This document shows, one piece after another, positions 45,790 to 54,804 of a DNA stretch of 58,743 bases. Numbering within the stretch: the first letter of the stretch is position 1; each line of letters begins with the position of its first letter. Under the pieces are notes generated by a model. The model was given only the letters and a program-made list of their open reading frames with translations. It searched no databases and was not told the DNA's origin. Position numbers and translations under genes: made by a program. The stretch spans positions 1 through 58,743 of the forward strand of contig MWFF01000043.1 of the NCBI GenBank assembly GCA_002071485.1, in the 5' to 3' direction. This DNA comes from Verrucomicrobia bacterium ADurb.Bin006 (lineage in GTDB: Bacteria; Verrucomicrobiota; Verrucomicrobiia; Limisphaerales; J093).

Positions 45790-46118
45790 GCGACGCCGGG
45801 GGAAGCGTCCCGGGCATGGGGCTGAGGCGTTGTCTCTCCCACCTGGCGCGCCAGCATGTTCTTCTTCGAGAGGAGGCCGGCGAAGTCGTCGACCGTGAAC
45901 GCGCGCGCGATGGCGTCGCCGGCCGTCATCGACTCCGCGACGGCGGTGGAAAGCAGGTTGAGGAAGACGTCCCCGAGCGGCTTGAGGACCGCCGCCCGCT
46001 GATGCAGCAACGCTCCCGCGGCTGCGCCGATGAGAATGCCGCCCTGCAGGAGGGCCAGCGAGGCGTAGCTTCGGAGCGCTCGAGATCGGACCGTTGCCCT
46101 CTGGGTCGAAATGCTCAT
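45786..46118 (-). pseudogene. Remnant of a dicarboxylate/amino acid:cation symporter (DAACS)
   Basis: 110 codons from ATG 46118. ILIGAAAGALLHQRAAVLKPLGDVFLNLL is the first helix and loop of DAACS (GltP/DctA-like) transporters; written in two parts it is GGILIGAAAGALLHQ then KPLGDVFLNLL. It jumps directly to VDDFAGLLSKKNML, a motif from the middle of the protein about 130 residues further on, then ends after 25 unrelated residues. The intervening membrane helices and the whole C-terminal substrate site are missing. It overlaps the next gene by ATGA. Confidence 0.55.
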
Positions 46119-46129
46119 ACGGTGCCCTC

Positions 46130-46924
46130 TCAGACGGCGATGGGAGCCTTGATGGGAGGATGGGGGGTGTAACCGGTCAGATCGAAGTCCTCGTACCGGA
46201 AGCTGTGGATGTCTTTGACGGCGGGATTGAGCTTCATGACGGGGAGGGGGCGCGGCTGGCGGGTGAGCTGGAGTCGGGCCTGGTCGAGGTGGTTGCTGTA
46301 GAGATGGAGGTCGCCGAAGGTGTGGATGAATGCGCCGGGTTTGAGGCCGCAGACCTGGGCGATCATGAGGGTCAGGAGCGAATAGGAGGCGATGTTGAAC
46401 GGGACGCCGAGGAAGAGGTCGGCACTCCGCTGGTAGAGCTGGCAGCTCAGAGTGCCATCCTGCACAAAGAACTGGAAGAGAGCGTGGCAGGGGGGGAGTG
46501 CCATGCGGTCGAGTTCGCCGGGGTTCCACGCGCTGACGACCAGGCGCCGGCTATCGGGGTTTTGGCGGATTTGGGCGATGACCTGGTTGATCTGGTGAAT
46601 GGAACGTCCGTCCGGGGTGCGCCAATCGCACCACTGGGCGCCGTAGATGCGTCCGAGGCTCCCGTGGGAGTCGGCCCACTCATCCCAAATGGTCACGCCG
46701 CGTTCCTTGAGCCAGCGGACATTGGTGTCGCCGCGCAGAAACCAGAGCAGTTCGCAGATAATGGACTTGAGATGGACCTTCTTGGTGGTGACCAGCGGGA
46801 AGCCCGCGGCGAGGTCGTAGCGGGATTGGGCGCCGAATAGGGCGAGGGTGCCTGTCCCGGTGCGATCGGGCTTTGGCTTGCCGGTTTCGAGGACGAGCCG
46901 GAGCAAGTCGAGATAGGGCTGCAT
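46130..46924 (-). CDS. thyA: Thymidylate synthase ThyA
   Basis: 264 residues from the ATG at 46924 ([15 protein letters not shown]), the same length as Escherichia coli Thy[23 protein letters not shown] and the catalytic Cys146 in [12 protein letters not shown] (same number as E. coli) are present, as are [16 protein letters not shown] and the C-terminal PIKAPIAV. It methylates dUMP to dTMP using methylene-tetrahydrofolate. folA, its frequent partner, is not adjacent. It lies 131 bases from rng on the same strand. Confidence 0.97.
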   Translation of the reverse strand: MQPYLDLLRLVLETGKPKPDRTGTGTLALFGAQSRYDLAAGFPLVTTKKVHLKSIICELLWFLRGDTNVRWLKERGVTIWDEWADSHGSLGRIYGAQWCDWRTPDGRSIHQINQVIAQIRQNPDSRRLVVSAWNPGELDRMALPPCHALFQFFVQDGTLSCQLYQRSADLFLGVPFNIASYSLLTLMIAQVCGLKPGAFIHTFGDLHLYSNHLDQARLQLTRQPRPLPVMKLNPAVKDIHSFRYEDFDLTGYTPHPPIKAPIAV

Positions 46925-46946
46925 GCGGGGGCGGGTGTGGGAGCGC

Positions 46947-46975
46947 GGCGGACGGTCCGGCAAGGGCCGTCCGCC
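46947..46975 (-). terminator. GC-rich hairpin downstream of rng
   Basis: GGCGGACGG (46947-46955) and CCGTCCGCC (46967-46975) form a 9-bp stem with an 11-base loop. It lies between rng and thyA on the transcribed minus strand. There is no T-run, so it may be a weak or Rho-assisted terminator or a processing structure. Confidence 0.35.
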
Positions 46976-47055
46976 GGGCGGTGGATCAAGCGTTGGGCTG
47001 GCCCGGAGACTTCATAAGGCTTCGCGTCGGTGACCGCTCCACGAAACATGCAGGG

Positions 47056-49032
47056 CTAGCCGCCGACACAGACCAATTCCTCGTTGTCGGCGACGTTGAC
47101 GATTTTGAACTGTTCGGCGTGGAAGGTCGGGGCGGGCCGGAAGGAGAGTTTGCCGAAGTATCGTTTTTCCATCTCGATCAGGAGCTTTTCATCCTCGGTG
47201 CGGAGGCGTTCGAGGACGGTGGGATGGACCATGATACGAAGCTGGAAGTCCGACTCGTCGCGCTGTCGCTTCTTGAGGATTTCCGAGAGTTTGCGCTGGA
47301 TTTCGACGCTCATGGTCAGGGCGCTTTTGACCTTGCCGCGTCCTTTGCAGTAGGGGCAGTCGTCGTAGACCGATTCGCGCACGCTCTCGGTGTGGCGCTG
47401 GCGGGTCATTTCCATGAGGCCGAGCTGGGAGATGGGAAGCACATGGGCCTTGGCCCGGTCGCGTTTGAGGCCCTCGCGCATGCGCTGGTAGACCTGCTGC
47501 CGGTCCTTGTGGGATTTCATGTCGATGAAATCCAGGACGATGAGCCCGCCGATGTTGCGCAGGCGCAGCTGGCGGCAGATCTCATCGGCCGCCTCGAGAT
47601 TCACCTTCAGGATGGTGGAATCGGCGTCCTTGCCGTTCTTGTGGCGTCCGGTGTTGACGTCGATGGCGACCAACGCCTCGGTTTCGTCGAGAACAATGTA
47701 GCCGCCGCTCTTGAGATGGACTTGGCGCGAGAACGCGGTCTCGATCTGACGCGTGATGGCAAATCGATCGAAGACAGGCTGGGAATCGGTGTAGAGCCGG
47801 ACCTTGGACGCGGACCGGCGGGAGATGCGTCCGATCATGTCGCGAATCCGCTCATACTGGGTGTGATCGTCCACAATGATGCGATCGACGTCTTCCGTGA
47901 GAAAATCCCGCACCGTCCGCTCGATGAGGTCCGGTTCACGGAAAACACAGGCTGGCGCTGGTGTGGTGGTGATTCGGTCCTGCACGGCCCGCCACTCGGC
48001 GAGAAGGAAGGCGAGGTCGCGCACGAAGAACCGGGCTTTCTGGCCCTCGCCGGCGGTGCGGATGATGACGCCCATGCCATCGGGGATGGTGAGACTGCGG
48101 ACGATGCGTTTGAGCCGCTGGCGCTCTTCGTGGTTCTCGATCTTGCGCGAGACGCCGCACTGGTCGGAGTTGGGGAGCAAGACCAGGAAACGCCCGGGCA
48201 GGGCCAGGTTGGTCGTCACGCGCGGGCCTTTGTTGCCGATGGGGCCCTTGGTCACCTGCACGACGATGTCGGTCGAGGGCGGGTAGAGGCGCGGGATGTC
48301 CTTCTGGGTGATGCGCGGCTTTTCACGGGAGCGGCGGTTGTCGCGTTCAACCAGCTCGACGCCGCTGTCGAAACCGGCGGGGACAATGTCCCAGTAATGG
48401 AGAAAGGCATTCTTCTCGAATCCGATGTCTACGAAGGTGGCCTTCAGACCGTCTTCGAGGTTGCGGACCTTGCCCTTGAACACGCTGCCCACAAGCCGCT
48501 CGTCTTCGGTCCGTTCGATCGTGAACTCCTCGAGGCGGCCCTGTTCGAGCACACCGACCCGGGTTTCGAGCGATTCGGCATTGATGACGACTTCCTTGTG
48601 CGAGCGGACGCGCGGGCGCATCAACCGTTGCACCCGGCGGATCACGCGGTCGGTGACGGCGCGGAGGCTGCCCATGAGGCCCGGGGCGGATTCGGAGACC
48701 GGCACGGGTTCATAGGCCGGCTCGGTTTCCTCCTCGACCTTCTCCGGCGTGTCGAGATGCGGCTCCCGATAATCGCGTTTGCGGACCCCTTCGGCGGCCT
48801 CCACCGCGGCAGGCGTGGTGGCATCCTCGGCCAGTCCGGCGGCGCGGTTCTCGGAGCGCTCGATCTCCCGCTCGTGGCGTTTGAGGTCGAAGACGCCTTC
48901 GGAGGCGGGCTTCTCGCCCAGCACCTCGGCCCGCGCCTCGATGGCGGCGCGTTCGGGTTTGAAAGACTGGGTGCGGTTGGGCCGGAACTTCTGTCCGGCG
49001 CGGCGGTGGCGTGAGAAACTGCGGTCACTCAT
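47056..49032 (-). CDS. rng: Ribonuclease E/G family endoribonuclease
   Basis: 658 residues. After a charged N-terminal extension of about 145 residues, KEVVINAESLETRVGVLEQG and EEFTIERTEDER start the RNase E/G core with its S1-like domain (GSVFKGKVRNLEDG, FVDIGFEKNAFLHY). The catalytic Asp residues lie in AIDVNTGRHKNGKD and GLIVLDFIDMKSHKDR. CPYCKGRGKVKSAL is the zinc-link that joins subunits. The C-terminal tail is short, so this is closer to RNase G than full-length RNase E. It cuts single-stranded RNA in rRNA maturation and mRNA decay. It lies 6 bases after rodA. Confidence 0.94.
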   Translation of the reverse strand: MSDRSFSRHRRAGQKFRPNRTQSFKPERAAIEARAEVLGEKPASEGVFDLKRHEREIERSENRAAGLAEDATTPAAVEAAEGVRKRDYREPHLDTPEKVEEETEPAYEPVPVSESAPGLMGSLRAVTDRVIRRVQRLMRPRVRSHKEVVINAESLETRVGVLEQGRLEEFTIERTEDERLVGSVFKGKVRNLEDGLKATFVDIGFEKNAFLHYWDIVPAGFDSGVELVERDNRRSREKPRITQKDIPRLYPPSTDIVVQVTKGPIGNKGPRVTTNLALPGRFLVLLPNSDQCGVSRKIENHEERQRLKRIVRSLTIPDGMGVIIRTAGEGQKARFFVRDLAFLLAEWRAVQDRITTTPAPACVFREPDLIERTVRDFLTEDVDRIIVDDHTQYERIRDMIGRISRRSASKVRLYTDSQPVFDRFAITRQIETAFSRQVHLKSGGYIVLDETEALVAIDVNTGRHKNGKDADSTILKVNLEAADEICRQLRLRNIGGLIVLDFIDMKSHKDRQQVYQRMREGLKRDRAKAHVLPISQLGLMEMTRQRHTESVRESVYDDCPYCKGRGKVKSALTMSVEIQRKLSEILKKRQRDESDFQLRIMVHPTVLERLRTEDEKLLIEMEKRYFGKLSFRPAPTFHAEQFKIVNVADNEELVCVGG

Positions 49033-49038
49033 AGCAGA

Positions 49039-50250
49039 TCACAGGTTGCGTGAAGAACGGTACACACTTTGGAGGAGGCCAACGGCGATCAGCGAGCAGA
49101 GCACTGAGGTTCCGCCGTAGCTCAGCAGCGGCAGTGGGATGCCCGTGACGGGCGTGAGCCGGATGTTCATTCCTATATTGATAAAGACGTGGCAAAAGAA
49201 GAGCGCGGTGATGCCTACGGCCAGCAGGGCACCAAGCCGATCGCGGGCCTGGCTCGCAATGCGCAGCCCGCGCAGGAGCACCACGGCATACAGCCCCAGA
49301 ACCGCAGCGCCGCCCACAAACCCGCTCTCTTCCGCGACGATCGAGAAGATGAAATCGTTGTGCGCCACGGCGCGCGGGAGGTACCCGAGGGTGTTTTGCG
49401 TGCCCCGGCGCCAGCCTTTCCCGACGAACCCGCCGGAGCCGACCGAGATGAGCGCCTGTTGAACGTTGTGCGAGGCGTCCCGATATTCCTTGAGGGCGCG
49501 TTGGCGTTCCGCCTCTGAAGCTTGGGGCGGAACGAAGTTGACTCCGAAATAGACCATGAGGCGGCGGCGCTGGTAAGGCTCGAGCTTGAGCTGCCACTCG
49601 GATGGCGCGAAGAGGATGTCGGCGAGCAGGAGAACAATGATCAGGCCTGCGCCTCCGATGAGGCGCCATAGGAAGCGGCCCGGCACTCCTGCGACGAACA
49701 TCATCGCCAATCCCATCGGGACAAACACCAGCGCGGAGCCGAGATCAGGCTCCTTGAGGATCAGCGCGCAGGGCAGCAGGCTCATTCCCAGGGCCTTCAC
49801 GAAGGTCATGGGCTGCCGCAGTTCGGCGGCGGGTCGGCTCAGGTAATGCGCCATCATCAGAAGAAAAGTCAACTTGGCGACCTCGGACGGCTGGAACTGG
49901 AAAGGCCCCAGGTCGATCCACCGTCGCGCCTCCCATCCGTGTTGGGTTCCGATCCCGGGGATGAGGACCGTGACCAGGAGGAGGATGGAGACCCAGTAAC
50001 AGACCATCGACCATCGCGCGATCGGGCTGTGACCCAGACAGCACACGGCGACGCCCAAGCCCGCTCCCAGGGCATACCAGATCAACTGTTTGTAATGCTC
50101 CTGTCTATGCCAGGGCAGAGTCTCGGCGCCTTCCCGCGCCAGGGTGGTGCTCGCGATGAACAACGTCCCGATCGTCATCAGTCCCAGAACGGCCAGAATC
50201 ATCGGCCAATCGACCTCGTCTGTCGGCGGCTTGAGGGGCAGCGTGCGCAT
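49039..50250 (-). CDS. rodA: Rod shape-determining protein RodA (SEDS peptidoglycan polymerase)
   Basis: 403 residues from ATG 50250 (MRTLPLKPPTDEVDW). About ten membrane helices. PGIGTQHGWEARRWIDLG, FQFQPSEVAKLTFLL and LKEPDLGSALVFVP are SEDS signatures; NDFIFSIVAEESGFVGG and TPVTGIPLPLLSYGG follow, as in RodA. It polymerises glycan strands from lipid II together with the class B PBP MrdA, encoded immediately upstream (1-base gap). Confidence is high because of the mre-mrdA-rodA order. Confidence 0.96.
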   Translation of the reverse strand: MRTLPLKPPTDEVDWPMILAVLGLMTIGTLFIASTTLAREGAETLPWHRQEHYKQLIWYALGAGLGVAVCCLGHSPIARWSMVCYWVSILLLVTVLIPGIGTQHGWEARRWIDLGPFQFQPSEVAKLTFLLMMAHYLSRPAAELRQPMTFVKALGMSLLPCALILKEPDLGSALVFVPMGLAMMFVAGVPGRFLWRLIGGAGLIIVLLLADILFAPSEWQLKLEPYQRRRLMVYFGVNFVPPQASEAERQRALKEYRDASHNVQQALISVGSGGFVGKGWRRGTQNTLGYLPRAVAHNDFIFSIVAEESGFVGGAAVLGLYAVVLLRGLRIASQARDRLGALLAVGITALFFCHVFINIGMNIRLTPVTGIPLPLLSYGGTSVLCSLIAVGLLQSVYRSSRNL

Positions 50251-50251
50251 C

Positions 50252-52228
50252 TTACTTGCGGGAAACCAACCGCGGCGCGGTGGCCGGAGCCGGTTCGAAC
50301 CGCTGCTTGAGGGCCTGAAATACCCGACAGGCAACCGGCGCGCACGTGCGGCCGCCCGAATCCCCGCTTTCGACCATGACGACCACGGCGTAGCGGGCGT
50401 TGTCATACGGGCCGAACGCGACGAACCATGTGATGTGGTCAATCACGGTCGCTCCCTTCTTAACCTGTGCCGTGCCTGTCTTACCGGCGACGCGAAAGCC
50501 GGGAATCCTTGGCGTGATTTGGCCTGTCAGCGGGTTCTTCTGCTGGAAAGCGGCGAAGCCCGTGCCGCCCGGCTCCTCGGTATCGGCCAGCATCGCCTCG
50601 CGCACGGTGGCCAGTGAGCGCGCGTGGACCTTGAGCTCGCCAAGCAGGCGGGGAGGGAAAGCCTTGGCGACGGCGCCTTCCGGTCCCGGCTCAGCCCGCT
50701 CGAGGCGGTGAACCAGTCGGGGGCGGAGCAGTTTGCCGCCGTTGGCGACGGCCGCGGTCATGACCGCCATCTGGAGCGGGGTGACGGTGATCTCCTGGCC
50801 GATACACGCATTGGCCAAGTTGCCTTCAGTCCAAATCCCTAGGACATCCTGCGGAGAGGGGAAGTAGCCGCTGACTTCCTGGCGCGTGCCCAGACCGAAG
50901 TGCCTGCCGAGCAGGAATTGCTGGCCCATGGCCAGCAGCCGGTCGCGTCCGGTCTGCAAACCGACCTGGACGAAGTAGGAATTGCTCGAGTGCATGAATG
51001 CCCGCTTGAAGTCGTAGTCTCCCGGGGGGACCGTGTCGTCGATCTTGCGGCGTCCAAGGAAGATCGCTCCGCGTCCGGGGCGTCGGGGATCGGGTTGGAC
51101 CTGGATTTGGGCATGGGGATCGAGACCGTGTTCGAGTGCGGCGAGTGCGGTGATGATCTTGAAGATCGAGCCGGGGTTGTAAGCGCCCTGTGTGGTCCGG
51201 TTGAACATGGGGCGCAGACGCGGATCGTTGAGGACGGCCCAGCGTTCGTGCGAGAGGGGGCTGACGAACTCGTTGGGATCGTAGGCCGGGCTCGAGACCA
51301 TTGCCAACACGTCGCCGTTCGTCGTATCCATGACAACAAGAGCGCCGCGGGTGCCGGGGCCGAGGGAGCGGAGCGCCTCGAAAGCGGCCTGCTGCATCGG
51401 GAGATCGAGCGCGAGCACCGCATTGTGCCCCGGCGAGGCCGTGAGCCAGATCATCTCGCCCTCGCGGTAACAGAGACTGTTGACTACGACCGATTTGGTG
51501 CCGGGCTTTCCCCGCAGCTCGTCGTCGAAGAGGTATTCCAGGCCCACGGCACCCTCGTAGCTGGGAAGGCTGTAACTGAATCCGCCCTCGTCATCGTCCC
51601 GCGCCATGTCGTCCCGGGTAAGGTATCCGAGGAGGTGCCCCGCCATCGAACCGCAAGGATAGTGGCGCAGCGGCTGCACCTCGATATCGAGCCCCGGGAG
51701 GTTCGGCGCGTTCTCCATGAACCGCGCAATCTGGGCGGGACTGAGGTTTTCGCGGACGGCCAAGGGGCGATAGGGCCACTGGTGGTGATGGAGGCGAAAA
51801 TCGCGGTCGGTAATCGTGCTCGCTTCGCCGAGGAAGCGCGAGATGCGATCGATGGTATTGCTGGCGACGAGCCAGCGAACCTCCACGGCGAGCTGCGCGC
51901 GCTCGGCTCGCGTCAGTCTGCGTCCGGCGCGGGCTTTGGTGAACGCCTCCTGGAACTGAGGGCGGAGTTCTTCAAGGTAGAGGTTGAGATTGTAGCTCGG
52001 GCGGTTCTCGGCAAGCACCCGCCCGTCCCGGTCCAGCAGCTTGCCGCGGATGGCCGGGATGCGGACGGTTCGGTAGGTCTGAGTCTCGAGACTGGCGCGA
52101 TAGCGCTTGGCCGAGACGATCTGGATATGCCACAAGCCGGCCAGGAGCAGGAGCAAACCGAGCGTGATGCCGATCGCCAGCGTCTGGAGGCGCTCGCCGC
52201 CCTTGCGAAATTGGTCGAAAAACAACAC
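50252..52228 (-). CDS. mrdA: Penicillin-binding protein 2 (MrdA), elongasome transpeptidase
   Basis: 658 residues if the GTG at 52228 (two bases after the mreD stop) is used; the open frame extends upstream through mreD only as a shadow. A membrane helix (LAIGITLGLLLLLAGLWHI) follows a short cytosolic end, then IRGKLLDRDGRVLAENRPSY of the pedestal. Active-site motifs: Ser354-x-x-Lys in YNPGSIFKI, SSNSYF, and VAGKTGTAQ. It crosslinks peptidoglycan during rod elongation. Its stop is one base before the rodA start. Confidence 0.95.
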   Translation of the reverse strand: MLFFDQFRKGGERLQTLAIGITLGLLLLLAGLWHIQIVSAKRYRASLETQTYRTVRIPAIRGKLLDRDGRVLAENRPSYNLNLYLEELRPQFQEAFTKARAGRRLTRAERAQLAVEVRWLVASNTIDRISRFLGEASTITDRDFRLHHHQWPYRPLAVRENLSPAQIARFMENAPNLPGLDIEVQPLRHYPCGSMAGHLLGYLTRDDMARDDDEGGFSYSLPSYEGAVGLEYLFDDELRGKPGTKSVVVNSLCYREGEMIWLTASPGHNAVLALDLPMQQAAFEALRSLGPGTRGALVVMDTTNGDVLAMVSSPAYDPNEFVSPLSHERWAVLNDPRLRPMFNRTTQGAYNPGSIFKIITALAALEHGLDPHAQIQVQPDPRRPGRGAIFLGRRKIDDTVPPGDYDFKRAFMHSSNSYFVQVGLQTGRDRLLAMGQQFLLGRHFGLGTRQEVSGYFPSPQDVLGIWTEGNLANACIGQEITVTPLQMAVMTAAVANGGKLLRPRLVHRLERAEPGPEGAVAKAFPPRLLGELKVHARSLATVREAMLADTEEPGGTGFAAFQQKNPLTGQITPRIPGFRVAGKTGTAQVKKGATVIDHITWFVAFGPYDNARYAVVVMVESGDSGGRTCAPVACRVFQALKQRFEPAPATAPRLVSRK

Positions 52229-52230
52229 GG

Positions 52231-52782
52231 TTAGTATCGTCCGCGTTTGATCTCGCGGTTGGCGGGAAAGGGGGTTGTCGTCGACGGTTGATAGGCGAAC
52301 GCGCGCTTCAACGTTTCCATGACGCTGAAGCAGAGCGGCGTCAGGGCGGCTCCTCCAATCGTGACGACCAGGAGCTGCCAGAGCGTTCCCCACCCGAGCA
52401 GGGAGTTTTCTCCCAAGGTCAGAAGCACCACCAGCGTGAGGACCGGGACGGCCGCCGCAGCCATCCCGCCCAGGACGAATTGCGCGTAAGGCAGGTCCCG
52501 CAGAATCAGCTCGCGGCGCCAATGGAGCGCCAGGCCGACCCAGAACAGAGGCAGGACGCTCACGCCCATCGGATTGCCTGAGAGCGCGTCGGCGCAGATG
52601 CCGCCCACGGTGGCGAGCAGAACAAGGGTGCCAACGCCGCCGGTGAGGGATGCGTAAACCATCAGCGGAGGCAAAACATCAAATTGGGTGCGCAGCCAGA
52701 CCCGTGGAAAATCAACCACGGCCTCGGCAAACACGCCGAGCAGGGCGAGCACCAGAAGGATCAGTGTCTGGGGGCCGTTCAT
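52231..52782 (-). CDS. mreD: Rod shape-determining protein MreD
   Basis: 183 residues from the ATG at 52782 (MNGPQTLILLVLALLG), overlapping the mreC stop by four bases. Five or so hydrophobic helices, short loops; MreD sequences are weakly conserved, so the call rests mainly on size, membrane topology and position between mreC and mrdA. It is part of the membrane-bound elongasome linking MreB to the synthases. The C-terminal Thr/Pro stretch is unremarkable. Confidence 0.85.
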   Translation of the reverse strand: MNGPQTLILLVLALLGVFAEAVVDFPRVWLRTQFDVLPPLMVYASLTGGVGTLVLLATVGGICADALSGNPMGVSVLPLFWVGLALHWRRELILRDLPYAQFVLGGMAAAAVPVLTLVVLLTLGENSLLGWGTLWQLLVVTIGGAALTPLCFSVMETLKRAFAYQPSTTTPFPANREIKRGRY

Positions 52783-53585
52783 GGGAACAGGACCAAGACC
52801 TCGTTGAGCCGGCTCGTATCGGCCGACAGTTTGACCCGCGCTTCGGTGTAGAGCCCGTATCCGACGCTGCGGTAATCGACGATTGTTCCCACAGGCAAAC
52901 CGGCCGGAAAGACGCCGCCAAGCCCGCTGGTGAAGACGCGCTGGCCAGGCTTGAGCGCGGTGTGACGCGGCAAATGGGTGAGATCCATCAGGCGATGGTC
53001 GAGAACACCCACCGAGGAACTCGAAAGCACGCCGTGCTCGGACGTCTCGCGCACAACAACCGCCACCCGGCATTTCGGATCACCGACAAACACGACCTCG
53101 GCGGTGGTGAGTCCAACCTCGCCGATCTTGCCGACCAGGCCGTCGGCGCTCACTACGGGGAGATTCGGCCTGAGGTCGTCCCGTGTGCCACGGTCGATCC
53201 GTGCGGTGCGCCACCAGTTTGCGGTGTCCCGCGCGATGATCCGGGCGGGCTTGGTTGCCCAGGGAAGCTGCGGCTTCCAGCCAAGCAGTTGTCGCAGCCG
53301 GTCGTTTTCGCGGAGGGCCTCGTCTCCCTGTGCCACCAGCACACGCAACTCCCGATTCTCGCGACGGGTCCGATCGAGCTCGGCGATGAGCGCGCTGGGG
53401 GGTGGAAGGTGCTTGCCGGCCTGCTGCCCGAGGTCGCGCGTCAAGGTGGCAAGACCGAACAGAGGCAGAAAGAGGCTGCCTACTGCTAGTTTCGCCTTTG
53501 TGGCGACGGCCTGTGGCAGGTTCAGGATCACCAGCACCAGCGCCAAGACCACCACAAAGGCCAAAGGATACGGCCTTCTGAACAT
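52779..53585 (-). CDS. mreC: Rod shape-determining protein MreC
   Basis: 268 residues. One N-terminal membrane helix (LAFVVVLALVLVILNLP), a coiled coil (ALIAELDRTRRENRELRVLV), then the beta domain with ARIIARDTANWWRTARIDRG and VSADGLVGKIGEVG, ending GLYTEARVKLSADTSRLNEV. It scaffolds the elongasome in the periplasm and binds PBP2. Located 53 bases after mreB. Confidence 0.95.
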   Translation of the reverse strand: MFRRPYPLAFVVVLALVLVILNLPQAVATKAKLAVGSLFLPLFGLATLTRDLGQQAGKHLPPPSALIAELDRTRRENRELRVLVAQGDEALRENDRLRQLLGWKPQLPWATKPARIIARDTANWWRTARIDRGTRDDLRPNLPVVSADGLVGKIGEVGLTTAEVVFVGDPKCRVAVVVRETSEHGVLSSSSVGVLDHRLMDLTHLPRHTALKPGQRVFTSGLGGVFPAGLPVGTIVDYRSVGYGLYTEARVKLSADTSRLNEVLVLFP

Positions 53586-53638
53586 TCGTTACCCCGTAAC
53601 TGCTGTGCGGGGCGAACGCGCGGTCTTCGTGCAGACCC

Positions 53639-54664
53639 TTAGGTGGAGGAAGAAGCAACGCGCTTCAGGAATTGGAGCTCTTGCAGGACCCGTCCGGTCC
53701 CCTCGGCTACTGCCGTGAGCGGATCGTCCGCAATGTGGACCGGAAGATAGGTCTCCTCGGCCACCAAACGATCCACACCTCGCAGGAGCGCCCCGCCACC
53801 TGCCATGACGACGCCTCGATCGACGAGGTCCGCCGCCAACTCGGGCGGGCACCGTTCCAAGGTGATGCGAATGGCTTCCAAAATGCTGGAAAGAGGTTCC
53901 TTCAGGGCTTCCCGTATTTCTTCGGAGCGCACCGTGATCGTCTTGGGCAGACCTGTGCTCAGGTCGCGTCCCTTCACGTCCATGGTCAATTCCTGCTCCA
54001 GAGGATAAGCCGATCCGATTCGAAGCTTGATTTCCTCCGCCGTACGTTCGCCAATCATTAAGTTGTGGGCACGCTTCATGTGCGCGACGATCGTTTCGTC
54101 GAACTCGTCGCCTCCCACGCGCAGACTGCGGCTGAACACGATGCCGGCCAGGGAGATAATGGCCATCTCGCATGTGCCGCCGCCGATGTCGACAATCATG
54201 TTGCCGGCGGGTTCATGCACGGGCAGGCCGACGCCGATCGCCGAGGCCATCGGCTGCTCGATCAAATACACTTCTCGCGCACCGGCGTGGGTCACCGAGT
54301 CCTTGACCGCCCGTTTCTCGACCTCTGTGATGCCCGATGGGACGGCCACCACAACTCGCGGCGCGATCAGCTTCCGATGGTGCACCCGCTGAATGAAGTG
54401 CCGAAGCATGGCCCCGGTGACATCGAAATCCGCAATCACTCCATCCTTCATCGGCCGGATGGCGATGATGTTGCCCGGGGTCCTGCCGAGCATGCGCTTG
54501 GCCTCCTCGCCTACGGCCAGCACGTTGTTGGTGCCGGCCTGGATCGCCACAACCGACGGCTCGCGAAGCACAATCCCCCGATCCCGGACGTACACAAGCG
54601 AATTCGCCGTCCCGAGATCGATGCCAATATCGTTGGAAAACAGGCCTTTAAGTTGCGCGAACAT
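53639..54664 (-). CDS. mreB: Rod shape-determining actin-like protein MreB
   Basis: 341 residues. [17 protein letters not shown] is phosphate-binding loop 1. [22 protein letters not shown] loop 2 is seen as [17 protein letters not shown], and the adenosine motif is [16 protein letters not shown]. It forms membrane-bound filaments that orient cell-wall synthesis. First gene of mreB, mreC, mreD, mrdA, rodA, rng, implying rod-shaped cells or at least an active lateral-wall machinery. Confidence 0.97.
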   Translation of the reverse strand: MFAQLKGLFSNDIGIDLGTANSLVYVRDRGIVLREPSVVAIQAGTNNVLAVGEEAKRMLGRTPGNIIAIRPMKDGVIADFDVTGAMLRHFIQRVHHRKLIAPRVVVAVPSGITEVEKRAVKDSVTHAGAREVYLIEQPMASAIGVGLPVHEPAGNMIVDIGGGTCEMAIISLAGIVFSRSLRVGGDEFDETIVAHMKRAHNLMIGERTAEEIKLRIGSAYPLEQELTMDVKGRDLSTGLPKTITVRSEEIREALKEPLSSILEAIRITLERCPPELAADLVDRGVVMAGGGALLRGVDRLVAEETYLPVHIADDPLTAVAEGTGRVLQELQFLKRVASSST

Positions 54665-54689
54665 GAAAGCTGCCTAACACGCCCCGGAC

Positions 54690-54717
54690 ATTAGTGGCCA
54701 CACGCCTCGCCGGTCAA
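54690..54717 (-). promoter_or_regulatory. Candidate promoter of the mre operon
   Basis: On the minus strand TTGACC (54717-54712), a 16-base spacer and ACTAAT (54695-54690), ending about 25 bases before the mreB ATG. The -35 is good, the -10 is weak. Confidence 0.35.
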
Positions 54718-54804
54718 GATTATTAACGTTCACCCGTCCGTGCGGAGCCGTGTCCGGACAGTCTCCCGGCCGACCCTCATGCAGCAAACCTCGCGCGCAT
54801 GGAT

